Shown here in pieces: positions 1 through 9,601 of a DNA stretch of 64,000 nt. Origin of the DNA: Rhizorhabdus dicambivorans (lineage in GTDB: Bacteria > Pseudomonadota > Alphaproteobacteria > Sphingomonadales > Sphingomonadaceae); the NCBI RefSeq assembly GCF_002355275.1, contig NZ_CP023449.1:1466001-1530000 (forward strand), written 5' to 3'. Position numbers and translations under genes: made by a program. The stretch's first letter is position 1. Each line of letters opens with the position of its first letter. The notes beneath the pieces were generated by a model that saw only the letters and a list, made by a program, of their open reading frames with translations, was not told the DNA's origin and ran no database searches.

Positions 1-947
1 TCGCGGAGGGGCTTCAGGCGGGTAATACGATGGTGCTCAAGCCTTCGCCTTATACGCCTCTCGGGACGTTGATGCTTGGTGAGATCGCGGCGGAAACATT
101 GCCCGCGGGCGTGCTGAACATCCTTTCGGGTGGCAACGACCTCGGCGCGTGGATGGTGGAGCATCCCGGGATCAATATGATCACTTTCACCGGCTCGACC
201 GCGACCGGCAAGCGGATCGGTGCGGCGGCTTCCACGCATGGCTTGAAGCGTATCGTGCTAGAGCTTGGGGGTAATGACGCGGCGATCGTGCTGGACGATG
301 TCGATGTCGCGACGGCCGCCCCCCGGATCTTTCGCGCGGCCTTCCTCAATAGCGGTCAGGTCTGCATGGCGATCAAGCGGCTCTACGTGCATGAAAGCAA
401 GTTCGATGACATGCGAGCTGCGCTGGTCGAACTGGCGATCGAGGCAAAGCTGGGCGACGGGCTCGAGCCGGGAGTGACGATGGGGCCGCTCCAGAACAAG
501 ATGCAATATGAACGGGTAATCGAACTGATGCAGGATGCCGCGGCGCATGGTGCGGTCTTCGAGACAGGGGGAGAGGCCCTGGCGCGGGATGGTTATTTCA
601 TCCCGCCGACGATCGCCACCGGTATATCCGATGGTGTGCGCCTCGTTGATGAGGAGCAGTTCGGACCGGTGCTGCCGATCGTTCGATACACCGATATCGA
701 CGATGCCATCGCACGCGCGAACAATAGCCCTTACGGACTGAGCGGCTCGATCTGGACGAGTGATGTCAAGCGCGGCTATGCGCTCGCCAGGCGGCTGGAG
801 GTGGGTACCGCCTGGGTCAACAAACATCTTGAGCCGAGTGTCGATGCGCCTTTCGGAGGGGCCAAGGAATCGGGCCTCGGCCGCGTCATGTCGGTCGTGG
901 GGGCCAAGACCTACATGGAGCCTCAGGTGGTCGACATCCAGGCGTGA
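1..947 (+). CDS. NAD(P)-dependent aldehyde dehydrogenase (C-terminal part, cut by window edge)
   Basis: This gene oxidises an aldehyde to the carboxylic acid with NAD(P). The reading frame is open from base 3, and its first visible codons (AEGLQAGNTMVLKPS) match the NAD-binding part of the ALDH fold, so the true start lies left of the window and the Met at base 30 is internal. The visible 314 residues carry the FTGSTATG loop, the general-base Glu in LELGGND and the catalytic Cys in NSGQVC. The C-terminal PFGGAKESGLGR motif is intact. An alcohol dehydrogenase begins 64 bp downstream on the same strand, so the pair probably takes an alcohol to an acid. The substrate is not predictable. Confidence 0.93.
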   Translation, partial: AEGLQAGNTMVLKPSPYTPLGTLMLGEIAAETLPAGVLNILSGGNDLGAWMVEHPGINMITFTGSTATGKRIGAAASTHGLKRIVLELGGNDAAIVLDDVDVATAAPRIFRAAFLNSGQVCMAIKRLYVHESKFDDMRAALVELAIEAKLGDGLEPGVTMGPLQNKMQYERVIELMQDAAAHGAVFETGGEALARDGYFIPPTIATGISDGVRLVDEEQFGPVLPIVRYTDIDDAIARANNSPYGLSGSIWTSDVKRGYALARRLEVGTAWVNKHLEPSVDAPFGGAKESGLGRVMSVVGAKTYMEPQVVDIQA

Positions 948-1011
948 GCGCGGCGGCGGGATCGCAGCAAGCATTTCTCCTTTCCACGTCGAACGAGAGC
1001 GGGGCGGCACA

Positions 1012-2142
1012 ATGAAAGAGAATCGGCGGGGAACAGAGGCCTTTCTCATGCAGGCGGCGGTGGTCCGTGAGCCGCATGGCGGCATACGGTTCGAAGAGGT
1101 GATTATCACGCCGCCCCGCGCGGACGAAATTCTCGTCCGGAACGTCGCGACGGGAATTTGTCACACCGATATCAATGGTCTTGAAGGGCGTCTGCCTAGC
1201 CCTTTGCCGATCGTTCTCGGCCATGAAGGGAGCGGTGTGGTGGAGGCTGTCGGCGCCGAGGTACATGATGTGGCGCCGGGCGATCATGTCGTCATGACCT
1301 ACCTGACATGTGGTGCCTGCCGCGAATGCACGTCCGGGCATGAATCGAGCTGCAGGTCCGCTGGCCGGCTATGTTTTTCCGGTGCCAGGCCCGATGGGAG
1401 CCATGCCCTGCAAGGCCATGATGGCGGCGTATTGAACGATCGATTCTTTGGGCAATCCTCTTTCGCACAATATTCGATCACGCATCGCAGCAACGTCGTG
1501 AAGGTATCGAAGGATCTGCCGCTCGCTCTTCTGGGGCCTCTTGGCTGCGGGATCATGACGGGTGCCGGCGCATCGTGGAATATCCTGCAGGTTCAGCCCG
1601 GCATGAGTTTCGCGGTTTTCGGTTCGGGAGCCGTCGGTCTCAGCGCGCTGATGGCGGCCCGCATCGCCGGCGCGTCGACAATCATCGCCATCGACCGTGT
1701 GCCCGAGCGACTGGAACTCGCCCGGTCGCTCGGTGCGACCCATGTCGTCGATGCAGGGTGTGAGGATCTGGCCGAAGCCGTGCGCGCCATAGCGCCTGAT
1801 GGCGTCGACCGGACGATCGACACGACTGGCCGGCTGGCTGTAATGGGGGACGCTGTGCGGGTTCTTGCCCAGCGCGGTATCGCGGCGCTGGTCTCTCATG
1901 CCGAAGCGGATGGGCTCACTCTCAGTGTAAAGGATATGATCCTCAGTTCCAAAAGCATATGCGGCGTCGCTGAAGGTGGGAGATCGGCAGCTAGTAACAT
2001 CAACCGTATATTGAGCCATTTTGCGAAGGGAGATTTCCCTTTCGACCGACTTATAAAAACCTATCCGTATAAGCAGATTGAGGCGGCAATCGATGACAGT
2101 CTTTCGGGAGCCGTGATCAAGCCCATCATCTGCTGGGAATGA
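1012..2142 (+). CDS. zinc-dependent medium-chain alcohol dehydrogenase
   Basis: This is a 376-aa medium-chain dehydrogenase/reductase that would oxidise a primary or aromatic alcohol with NAD. Catalytic zinc ligands are visible in GICHTD (Cys) and GHEGSG (His/Glu). The structural zinc lobe is intact as CGACRECTSGHESSC. The Rossmann motif is VFGSGAVGLSAL. The layout resembles benzyl-alcohol-type AdhC enzymes. The ATG at 1012 follows a G-rich stretch, and the ATG at 1048 is an equally plausible start because homologues usually begin just before QAAVV. It follows the aldehyde dehydrogenase and ends convergent with an IclR gene. Confidence 0.92.
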   Translation: MKENRRGTEAFLMQAAVVREPHGGIRFEEVIITPPRADEILVRNVATGICHTDINGLEGRLPSPLPIVLGHEGSGVVEAVGAEVHDVAPGDHVVMTYLTCGACRECTSGHESSCRSAGRLCFSGARPDGSHALQGHDGGVLNDRFFGQSSFAQYSITHRSNVVKVSKDLPLALLGPLGCGIMTGAGASWNILQVQPGMSFAVFGSGAVGLSALMAARIAGASTIIAIDRVPERLELARSLGATHVVDAGCEDLAEAVRAIAPDGVDRTIDTTGRLAVMGDAVRVLAQRGIAALVSHAEADGLTLSVKDMILSSKSICGVAEGGRSAASNINRILSHFAKGDFPFDRLIKTYPYKQIEAAIDDSLSGAVIKPIICWE

Positions 2143-2221
2143 TCATGATATCATCTGGAAAATATAAAATCCGATATCGCATTAGTTCGAAGAGACGGAC
2201 TATCACCTGTCAAAACAATTT

Positions 2222-3094
2222 TCAGGCAAGTGATTGATCTTCCGCTGAAATCGGAAAATGGTTTTGGATCAGGCGGTGGATTGTCTCCACGATCTTTTCC
2301 TTCCGCTTGACAAGGTCTTCCGACTGACCGCCGACCGCCACGGCGAGTGGCCTTCCTCTGGGATCGACATTGTCCGGGAGCCTGATAGCAATGGCGCCAT
2401 AGCCGGGTGCGACGAGACCCTGGACGAAAAGATAGCCATTTTCGCGAAGCAATTGAATATTCGCAAGAGCGTCACGTTCCGAATGCTGGCGCCCATCTTC
2501 GGCTTCGGCCGCAGCGCGCCGGACCAATCGGCGGACCTCATCGTCTGATGCATCGCGGAGCAACGCGAATCCTGTGGCGGACTGGACCAGCAGGCGGCGC
2601 GACCCCACTGCGAGGTAATAACCCAGTTCCCCCCCGCCGAGGACGACGTGGAGATATTGCGAATAGATACTGAAGCGGGCCGCCAACATCACCGTGCAAC
2701 CCGTTTCGTTCGCTGTTTCTTCCAGCATCCGACGCAGGCGTCCTTCGCGAATGGGTGTGCCTTCGAGCCAGGAGCCGAGCAACAGGACGCGAAAGGAGGG
2801 GAGGTAGCCATGTGTTTCGCGGGAATAATCCAGATATCCCATACGCTCGAGGCTGTGCAGCAAAGCAGCGGCGGAGGATTGCGGATAGCCCAGGCGCCGG
2901 CCGACCTCGATGGCGGTGAGTTCACCCCTGACGAGGTCGAACAATTCCAGTATTTCCAGCGTGCGCTGCGTCGATTTGATGATGGCGCCTACGCGATTTA
3001 CCGGCCGGAGCTGTTGCCCGAGCTCGGTGCTGCCGGACAGTGGTACGTCTCCATCCTCGATCGCTGTTTCCGTCATGGATTCATTGTACCGCAT
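2222..3094 (-). CDS. IclR-family transcriptional regulator
   Basis: This is a 290-aa IclR protein, or 284 aa if the ATG at 3076 is used. Neither start has a strong ribosome binding site. An N-terminal winged helix-turn-helix (ILELFDLVRGELTAIEVGRRL, then PQSSAAALLHSLERMGYL) is followed by an effector-binding GAF-like domain ending in HRLIQNHFP. The frame stays open well upstream but reads into the MFS gene with an unlikely composition, so the longer form was discarded. It is the last gene of an ALDH-MFS-IclR run, 31 bp after the transporter, and probably controls that operon and the divergent SDR. A perfect 18-bp palindrome in the divergent promoter is a candidate operator. Confidence 0.85.
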   Translation of the reverse strand: MRYNESMTETAIEDGDVPLSGSTELGQQLRPVNRVGAIIKSTQRTLEILELFDLVRGELTAIEVGRRLGYPQSSAAALLHSLERMGYLDYSRETHGYLPSFRVLLLGSWLEGTPIREGRLRRMLEETANETGCTVMLAARFSIYSQYLHVVLGGGELGYYLAVGSRRLLVQSATGFALLRDASDDEVRRLVRRAAAEAEDGRQHSERDALANIQLLRENGYLFVQGLVAPGYGAIAIRLPDNVDPRGRPLAVAVGGQSEDLVKRKEKIVETIHRLIQNHFPISAEDQSLA

Positions 3095-3125
3095 CGCGGA
3101 GTGCTGGGAAGCCGCTCCTGTCGAT

Positions 3126-4457
3126 TCAATGGCGATTGGGACGGAACGGTGCTTTTGCTGGCAGGAGCAGCAGGAGCATAGCTCCAGCGAACAGGGCTGG
3201 AATGCATGACATGATGGCGAACTGATAGGTCTGATGCTGGTCGTACAACATGCTGGCGATGAGAGGGCCGACACCCGCTCCGAAGCTGATCGTGCCCATG
3301 GCGATCCCGAACAGCAGTCCGTAATGCCGCATGCCGAAGTAGCTGGCGATCGCATAGGCGATCACGTCAATCTCCGCTCCCAGTCCGGCGCCGACGCATA
3401 TCGCGACAATGACGGCCGAGACCAGTGACTGATCGAATGGCAGGAGCATAAGACAACCGACGATCGGCAACAGGAAGGTCATTGCGCCGATCAGGCGAAT
3501 GTCGGCGCGATCGAGCAAGGCGCCACAGCAGAGGCGGGCCACGATCGAGGCCAGCCCTGCGCAGCCAACCAACATGGCCGCTTCCGACCGGCCAATACCC
3601 CTTTCGGTCAACATGGGCACGAGATCCACGATCAGCGCACCGAGCGGCAGCGTGGCGAGAAGCGCGGCGAGGGTGATCTGCCAATAGGCAGCCGACCGTA
3701 GACCGCCGCGGATCGATATGCCCGGAATTGCGGCTCGCTCGGATTTGGTCTTCGCTTTCGCTCGTCCGAGATCGGAGGCATCCCGAAAGAAGAAGAAAAC
3801 CAGCGGTAGCAGGATGACTGCGGAACCGATGCCCAATATGGGGAATGTCGCGCGCCAGCCGAAGACGGCAATCAGCTTCATTGTCAGCGTCGGCACGAAC
3901 GCTATGCCTACGCCGGTTCCGCAGAAGGCGATCGCCATCGCTATTCCCCGCCTTGTCCTGAAGCGGCCGGCGACCGTGGTGGCCCATACATTGGGTTTCA
4001 TGCAAACGGTGCCCAGGGACACGACGCCCCAGCAGAGTACCCAGCTCAACGGGGTGGATGCTCCGAGAGTGAGTAGCGCGAATCCCGCGCAATACACGCA
4101 GGAACCGATGAGCGCGATCACGCGCGCGCCGACACTATCGACGAGATGGCCGATGATGGGCGCCATTGCGACCGAAATGACACTTACAATGGTTATGCCC
4201 AGAGAGATTTGCGTGCGGGACCAACCCAGATCCTGGCTGATCGGCTCCATGAACAGGCCGAGCGTATTCGTGTGCAACTGCGATATCAGGAGACCGATCA
4301 ACGACGTTGCCAGCAGCATTGCGCCCGATCTGAGCGTTTCATCACGGGCGCTGGTAGACAATCCGGTTTCGGATAACAGCGTGCGTTGGCTGAAAGTGCT
4401 CGCCGCCGGCGTCTTTGTCGGCATCAAATCTTTGCGTCCGGATGGCGTGATCGTCAT
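3126..4457 (-). CDS. MFS transporter, monocarboxylate/oxalate-antiporter-like
   Basis: This is a 443-aa inner-membrane transporter of the major facilitator superfamily with about 12 hydrophobic segments. The motif between TM2 and TM3 reads GHLVDSVGAR. The early LGLFMEPISQDLGWSRTQIS segment is typical of the organic-acid transporter subgroup. The start is set by a good Shine-Dalgarno (AAAAAGGGACG) before the ATG at 4457, which discards a longer frame overlapping the ALDH gene. It lies 13 bp after the ALDH and 31 bp before the IclR gene, which suggests uptake of the acid or aldehyde substrate of this operon. The transporter at 43158-44411 has the same architecture and is a likely paralogue. Confidence 0.9.
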   Translation of the reverse strand: MTITPSGRKDLMPTKTPAASTFSQRTLLSETGLSTSARDETLRSGAMLLATSLIGLLISQLHTNTLGLFMEPISQDLGWSRTQISLGITIVSVISVAMAPIIGHLVDSVGARVIALIGSCVYCAGFALLTLGASTPLSWVLCWGVVSLGTVCMKPNVWATTVAGRFRTRRGIAMAIAFCGTGVGIAFVPTLTMKLIAVFGWRATFPILGIGSAVILLPLVFFFFRDASDLGRAKAKTKSERAAIPGISIRGGLRSAAYWQITLAALLATLPLGALIVDLVPMLTERGIGRSEAAMLVGCAGLASIVARLCCGALLDRADIRLIGAMTFLLPIVGCLMLLPFDQSLVSAVIVAICVGAGLGAEIDVIAYAIASYFGMRHYGLLFGIAMGTISFGAGVGPLIASMLYDQHQTYQFAIMSCIPALFAGAMLLLLLPAKAPFRPNRH

Positions 4458-4470
4458 CAACGTCCCTTTT

Positions 4471-5916
4471 TCAAGCCGCCGTCTGGCTGACGAATTTGGT
4501 GGCCAGATAGGCGTCGATGGCCTCGGTGCCGCCCTCCGAGCCATAGCCGGAATCCTTGACACCGCCGAAGGGAACTTCGGGAAGTCCGATGCCGAAACCA
4601 TTGATGGACAGCATGCCAGCTTCGATCGCGGATGCAGCGTTCGTCGCGGTCAGCGTCGATCCAGTGAAAGCAAAGGACGCAAGTCCGTAGGGAAGCCGAT
4701 TGGCTTCGGCGATGGCTTCGTCAAAGGATGAGAAGCTCGATATTAGAGCAAGCGGGCCGAAGGGCTCCTCGTTCATCGCCCGCGCCTCACGAGGCACGCC
4801 GGTGAGCACGGTCGGTTCGTAAAAATAGCCCTTATTCGCTATCCTTTTGCCGCCGGTTTCCAGGCGGGCGCCTTTCCGGGCCGCATCCGCCACCATTTCC
4901 TCCATCGCCGTCACACGCCGAGGATTGGCAAGCGGCCCCATCTGCGTCCCCTCATCCATTCCGTCGCCAATCCGAAGAGCCCGGCTTTTCGAGACGAAAG
5001 CCTGGACGAAATCGTCATGGATCCGTTCGTGAACGAGAAAGCGGGTCGGGGAAACACAGATCTGCCCGGCATTTCTGAACTTCCAGCCGACCAGCGCGGC
5101 CGCGGCGGTCTCGACGTTTGCATCCTCGAAAAGAAGCGCCGGGGCATGCCCGCCAAGTTCCATGGTGGCCCGCTTCATGTGCTGGCCGGCGAGGCCAGCG
5201 AGGTGCTTGCCGACCTGGGTCGAGCCGGTGAAGGTGATCTTGCGGACCACCGGATCGCTGATGAGCCGTTCCGATATCTGGTCCGGGCGCCCATAAACGA
5301 GATTGAGCACGCCCTTTGGCAATCCTGCGTCGAGGAACGCCTGGACCATGGCGGCAGGTGCCGCCGGTGTTTCCTCAGCCGCTTTCAGGATAATCGAGCA
5401 GCCGGCGGCAAGCGCGGTACCGACTTTTCGCGCTACCTGGCTCACAGGGAAGTTCCAGGGCGTGAAGCCTGCTACGACGCCGACGGGCTCCTTGAGGACC
5501 AATTGATAGGTGCTCGAGGTACGGGCCGGCACAACCCGCCCGTAGATGCGCTTCGCCTCGTCCGCCATCCAGTCCACGATATCGGCTGAACCTATGACCT
5601 CGCCGCGCGAGTCATAAAGGGGTTTTCCTTGCTCAAGCGTCATCAGGCGAGCGATGTCCTCGCTGCGTTCGCGTATCAGTTCGGCAGCACGACGCAACAC
5701 GCGCGATCGTTCGACTGCGGGCGTGCCGCGCCATATGTGAAAACCGGCCTCCGCTTCCCTGACGGCATCGGCGAGATCGCTCTCTTCGGCATGCGCGACC
5801 TCACCGATCCGTTCTTCCGTCGCTGGATTGATTACCGGAATCACCCTGCCTGCCCCGCCATCGCGCCAGCGGCCGCCGATGAGAAGCTGCGTATCGGGAT
5901 AGGTCGATTTGGTCAC
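4471..5916 (-). CDS. NAD-dependent aldehyde dehydrogenase (succinate-semialdehyde-type)
   Basis: This is a complete ALDH of 481 aa if it starts at the GTG at 5916, which has GAGGA ten bases upstream. An alternative GTG lies at 5925. The frame stays open to 6267, but the upstream residues have no ALDH character and would make the protein about 120 aa too long. Visible motifs are FTPWNFPVSQ, FTGSTQVG, MELGGHAP (general base) and NAGQICVSP (catalytic Cys), ending with PFGGVKDSGYG. The sequence resembles succinate-semialdehyde or glutarate-semialdehyde dehydrogenases. It heads a minus-strand operon with an MFS transporter and an IclR regulator. Confidence 0.9.
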   Translation of the reverse strand: MTKSTYPDTQLLIGGRWRDGGAGRVIPVINPATEERIGEVAHAEESDLADAVREAEAGFHIWRGTPAVERSRVLRRAAELIRERSEDIARLMTLEQGKPLYDSRGEVIGSADIVDWMADEAKRIYGRVVPARTSSTYQLVLKEPVGVVAGFTPWNFPVSQVARKVGTALAAGCSIILKAAEETPAAPAAMVQAFLDAGLPKGVLNLVYGRPDQISERLISDPVVRKITFTGSTQVGKHLAGLAGQHMKRATMELGGHAPALLFEDANVETAAAALVGWKFRNAGQICVSPTRFLVHERIHDDFVQAFVSKSRALRIGDGMDEGTQMGPLANPRRVTAMEEMVADAARKGARLETGGKRIANKGYFYEPTVLTGVPREARAMNEEPFGPLALISSFSSFDEAIAEANRLPYGLASFAFTGSTLTATNAASAIEAGMLSINGFGIGLPEVPFGGVKDSGYGSEGGTEAIDAYLATKFVSQTAA

Positions 5917-6221
5917 CTCGGTCACATCCTCGGATTTGCATCGCGCTATTCGGCACTCGGGCCGAAGGCGGATTTTCAGGGTCCCGCTTCGATACGGGGC
6001 TTGAACCTGCAGATGCATCGGTTTGCTGACGCTTCGCAAGGCGACCCGTCCATTCAGGCCGGGCCGCATATTGGAAACCACATATGTGGTTTTGAAGGTT
6101 TGGCCTCGTCCCGACCTCGACAGATTACCTAAACCGGAAAAGTATAAGGGCGCGATGGTGAAATCATCTCCGCCACAATCGCGGGTGCAATAAGTTTTCG
6201 GGAAAATTGGGAAGGACATAG
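5917..6221. other. divergent intergenic promoter region
   Basis: These 305 bases separate the divergent ALDH and SDR genes. They contain the 18-bp perfect palindrome described separately and, near base 6180, an A+T-richer stretch before a good Shine-Dalgarno (GGGAAGGA) for the SDR. Although the ALDH frame is open here on the minus strand, no convincing gene was seen. Confidence 0.6.
6075..6092. promoter_or_regulatory. 18-bp perfect palindrome, candidate operator
   Basis: The bases AAACCACATATGTGGTTT are identical to their own reverse complement. The site sits in the divergent promoter between an ALDH-MFS-IclR operon and an SDR. Site length and placement suit a dimeric regulator, most simply the IclR protein encoded at 2222-3094. 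A related site (15 of 18 matches) lies at 14586-14603. Function is inferred. Confidence 0.55.
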
Positions 6222-7007
6222 GTGGATCTCCATTTGAGAGATAAGGTCGCGTTTGTGACGGGAGCAAGTCGAGGGATCGGTTTTGCTATTGCATCGGAAC
6301 TAGCTAAAGAGGGCGTTGCAGTTGGCATGGTGGCGCGGGACCCCGATCAACTGAACGCCAGCGTGGGCGAAATTCGTGCCCAGGGTGGACGCGCTTTTGC
6401 TGTTGCAGCCGATATCAGCCGCTCGGATGAAGTCCGTCGTAGCATCCAGATGGTCGAGCGTGAATTGGGCTCGATCGATATCCTCGTCAACAATGCGGGC
6501 TCTTCTCCCATGGGGACGATCGAGCACATGCCGGACGAGGCCTGGGCCAAATCGCTCGAGCTCAAGCTGATGGGCTATGTGCGCTGTAGCCGAGAACTGG
6601 TGCCATCCATGCGCGCACGGAGCAGCGGGCGCATCATCAACATCGTGGGCAGGAGCGGAAGGCAGCCACGATCGACCTACATGGTCGGGGGAGCCGTAAA
6701 TGCCGCCCTGCTCAACTTCACCAAGGCGCTGGCAGACGATCTTGCGGCGAGCAACATCCTCGTCATCGGAGTCAATCCAGGGCCCATTCAGACCCGACGC
6801 ATGGATAGCCTGCTCGAACAGAGCGCCGAAATCAATGGATCGTCGCAGGAGACGGCTGCCCGCTCCTCCCGGGAATCGGTTGCGCTGGCGCGGGCAGGCC
6901 GGCCCGACGAGGTGGCCGGGCTAGTAGCCTTTCTTTGCTCCGATCGCGCCTCGTACATCACAGGCACCTGCATCGACGTGGATGGCGGAGGAACCGCCTG
7001 CATCTGA
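6222..7007 (+). CDS. SDR-family oxidoreductase lacking the catalytic lysine
   Basis: This is a 261-aa classical-length short-chain dehydrogenase/reductase that starts at a GTG with GGGAAGGA upstream. The cofactor motif is TGASRGIG and the NNAG motif is present. A candidate active-site Ser lies in the NIVGRSG segment and Tyr is at 153. The residue four after the Tyr is Gly157 instead of the Lys of the usual YxxxK triad (TYMVGGAVNAAL). The C-terminus is the usual YITGTCIDVDGG. It would be an NAD(P)-dependent alcohol/ketone oxidoreductase, but the missing Lys makes ordinary catalysis uncertain. It is followed by a TonB receptor 82 bp downstream. Confidence 0.88.
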   Translation: MDLHLRDKVAFVTGASRGIGFAIASELAKEGVAVGMVARDPDQLNASVGEIRAQGGRAFAVAADISRSDEVRRSIQMVERELGSIDILVNNAGSSPMGTIEHMPDEAWAKSLELKLMGYVRCSRELVPSMRARSSGRIINIVGRSGRQPRSTYMVGGAVNAALLNFTKALADDLAASNILVIGVNPGPIQTRRMDSLLEQSAEINGSSQETAARSSRESVALARAGRPDEVAGLVAFLCSDRASYITGTCIDVDGGGTACI

Positions 7008-7089
7008 CGCCCGGAGCGGCGGGCAGGCACCAACAACTAACGGCAAGCCCGCTGAGCAAGACGGGCCAAGTGATAGGGGAGTTGAAATC

Positions 7090-9555
7090 ATGAGTATGAT
7101 CACCACAGCATTGGCCGACATCAAACTGGCGCAAGGGCGCACGCGATCCGCTCGGATGTGCGCTCTGTTGGCCTCGGTCGCTACGTCTATGGCGTGGTCG
7201 TCGGCCACCTTCGCGGCAGCAGCCAACGATGCGCCCCCAGCGGCGGCAGTTGAGGCGGAGGGGGCCAATGGCGCCGCAGCGGAGCTGGTGAGTACGGGCA
7301 TGCAGGATATCGTGGTGACGGCGCAGAAGCGTGCGGAGAATATCCAGAAGGTCCCGCTTTCGATCATCGCCAAGTCGGGCGGACAGCTCGAACAAGCCGG
7401 CGTGACGAACATCACCGAACTTCAGAAGATTGTACCGAATCTGAGCTTCACATCCAATTCGCAGGCTTCCAGCGCGGTCATTCGGATCCGGGGGTTCGGG
7501 TCGATCGCCAATTCGGCCATCGATCCAGACGTCGCTTCCTATATCGACGGCGTCTATATCGCGCGGCCGGGTGCGATGCTCACCAGCTTCCTGGACGTCT
7601 CCTCGATCGAGGTGCTGCGTGGACCGCAAGGTACGCTGTTCGGCCGCAATTCGGCCATCGGCGCCATCTCGCTGACGACGAACGCGCCGTCTCTTACCAA
7701 GGCATCGGGTGAGGCCTATGTCGAATATGGGAGCTACAACGAATATAAGCTGCAGCTCATCGGCAATGTGCCGGTCAGCAATAACTTCGCTCTGCGTGCT
7801 GCCGGTTTCTACAAGAGCTTCGACGGTTATATCCGCAACAATCTGGACGGTCGGCGATATGGCGGCACGAACACGCTCGCCGGACGCCTGTCCGCCAAGT
7901 GGGAGATCACGCCCAATCTGACGTGGGTGGTTCGCGCTGACTATGCGAAGATGGGTGGCGATGGATTCAATCTTGCCCAGGTCTATGCGAGCAGCGCGAC
8001 GCCGGCCCAGCTCGCGTCCTATGTCAGCAGGCTGGGTGGGCCGGCGAATGCTCCGACGATATCCGATCGGCCCACCTATCGAGCAAACCAGCGTTTCGAC
8101 GATCCGACGCTCAACGACCGGCAGGGCGGTGTCGTCAGTGATATGAGTTTGCAGTTCGGCAAAGGCTACACTCTTCGCCTGATCAACGCCTACCGCGAGT
8201 GGCACAATCGCCAGACCGATGGCGACATCATGATGACGCCACTCGATATCCTCAATCGTCGTGGGCGCTATTCAAGCACTAACCAGAGCCATGAACTGCA
8301 GATCCTGTCGCCCAAGGACGAACTGCTCGACGGACGATTTAATTTCGTGCTGGGCCTTTATTATTTCCGCGAGCGGTACAAGACGACCGAGACGCTGGAT
8401 TTCGGTTCCCAGTTCTGCAGCTTCATCCTTCCGCTTCTCGGCAGGTCAGCAGGTATCCCATCTTGCCTGGCCAGCCCTCAGCTTGCGGCTTCGGTCGGCA
8501 ATTTCAACCAGCTCGGGAAAAGCCTGGCGGCCTATGCGCAGGCGGATTTCAAGCTGACACCCCAACTCGTGCTGACGGTCGGCGCGCGCGGCACCTTCGA
8601 TCGAAAGGACGGCCGGTTCGAGCAGACAATCAACAATTCGGCGGCGACCATCGTTCGCGCATCGGAACTCACCACGGGCTTGCGCTTCCGCAAGGACCGC
8701 CCGACCTGGCGCTTCAATCTCAGCTGGGAACCCACCGATGGCGTGATGACATTCGCCTCGTACTCGACAGGCTACAAGTCGGGTGGATTCAATCAGAGCG
8801 GTGGCGCGCCTGCGCTTACGCGTGTGGATCGAACCTTCAATGCCGAGACGACGACCGAATATCAGGCGGGCATAAAGAGCGCGTGGCTCAATCGGCGCCT
8901 GGTGCTGAACGCCAATCTCTATCAGACGGACCTGCACAATTTTCAGGACAAGTCCTTCAATGGCGTCACCTTTCTCGTTCGCAATGCGGGCGATATCCGG
9001 GCTCGTGGTGCCGAGTTCGAGGGGCAGATATTGCCTGTCGATCGCTTCAAGATCGAATTTTCCGGCGCCTATATCGACTCGGTATATAGCCGCAATGTGA
9101 ATGCGCCCGGCCTGCCCGGTTGTACCGGCGCGGCGAATTCCTGTCCGAGGGTTCAGGACCTCACTGGCCGTCCGACCTCATTCGCACCGAAGTGGACGCT
9201 CTATGGCGCAGTCGAATATGAGACGCCGACATTCCTCGGCGGCTTCAAGGCCGTGGCGAGAGGCGATGTCAGCTACACCGATCGGATGTACACGTCGAAT
9301 GACGCCAATCCCCAAGGGATCGTGGCCAGCCGCACGCTCTTCGGCGCTCGCATCAATCTGATCAGCCCGGATCGTAGCTGGACACTATCGATATATGGGC
9401 AGAACCTGACCAACGCGCATTATTATAACTACAGCTTCCAGCAGTTGCTCGCTTCGGCACTGGGTGGAAATGTGCCTGCCACGGGCGCTACGCTGCTGCG
9501 AGCCTATATGGGACCGCCAAGGACGCTGGGCGCCAGCATCAAGAAAAGTTTCTGA
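7090..9555 (+). CDS. TonB-dependent outer-membrane receptor
   Basis: This 821-aa protein would import a substrate across the outer membrane using TonB energy. An Arg-containing N-terminus and hydrophobic stretch ending in SATFAAAA form a signal peptide. DIVVTAQKRAEN is a sphingomonad-type TonB-box region. The plug domain has VRGPQG-like LRGPQGTLFGRN, and a 22-strand-type barrel ends in the aromatic C-terminus KKSF. The start at 7090 follows GGGGAG. Sphingomonads use such receptors beyond iron, for sugars and aromatics. The catabolic setting suggests uptake of the pathway substrate, but this is inference. Confidence 0.93.
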   Translation: MSMITTALADIKLAQGRTRSARMCALLASVATSMAWSSATFAAAANDAPPAAAVEAEGANGAAAELVSTGMQDIVVTAQKRAENIQKVPLSIIAKSGGQLEQAGVTNITELQKIVPNLSFTSNSQASSAVIRIRGFGSIANSAIDPDVASYIDGVYIARPGAMLTSFLDVSSIEVLRGPQGTLFGRNSAIGAISLTTNAPSLTKASGEAYVEYGSYNEYKLQLIGNVPVSNNFALRAAGFYKSFDGYIRNNLDGRRYGGTNTLAGRLSAKWEITPNLTWVVRADYAKMGGDGFNLAQVYASSATPAQLASYVSRLGGPANAPTISDRPTYRANQRFDDPTLNDRQGGVVSDMSLQFGKGYTLRLINAYREWHNRQTDGDIMMTPLDILNRRGRYSSTNQSHELQILSPKDELLDGRFNFVLGLYYFRERYKTTETLDFGSQFCSFILPLLGRSAGIPSCLASPQLAASVGNFNQLGKSLAAYAQADFKLTPQLVLTVGARGTFDRKDGRFEQTINNSAATIVRASELTTGLRFRKDRPTWRFNLSWEPTDGVMTFASYSTGYKSGGFNQSGGAPALTRVDRTFNAETTTEYQAGIKSAWLNRRLVLNANLYQTDLHNFQDKSFNGVTFLVRNAGDIRARGAEFEGQILPVDRFKIEFSGAYIDSVYSRNVNAPGLPGCTGAANSCPRVQDLTGRPTSFAPKWTLYGAVEYETPTFLGGFKAVARGDVSYTDRMYTSNDANPQGIVASRTLFGARINLISPDRSWTLSIYGQNLTNAHYYNYSFQQLLASALGGNVPATGATLLRAYMGPPRTLGASIKKSF

Positions 9556-9562
9556 CCGACCG

Positions 9563-9601
9563 GCTCGTCTCCGCAGGGAATCCGGCCCTGCGGGGGCGAG
9601 C
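9563..9601 (+). terminator. strong hairpin after TonB receptor gene
   Basis: Two 16-base arms (9563-9578 and 9586-9601) pair throughout with two G-T wobbles around a 7-base loop. The inner part is CCGCAGGG / CCCTGCGG. It begins 8 bases after the receptor stop codon, where a terminator is expected. There is no T-run after it, so it may instead protect the 3' end of the mRNA or need a factor. Confidence 0.55.

Noticed and set aside
2222-3355. Longer 377-aa form of the IclR gene
   Set aside because: The extra 87 codons overlap the MFS gene, are rich in Cys/Ser of shadow type and precede the conserved IclR start.
5917-6267. N-terminal extension of the ALDH at 4471
   Set aside because: About 117 extra residues have no ALDH character, and two GTG codons with a usable ribosome binding site occur at the normal family start.
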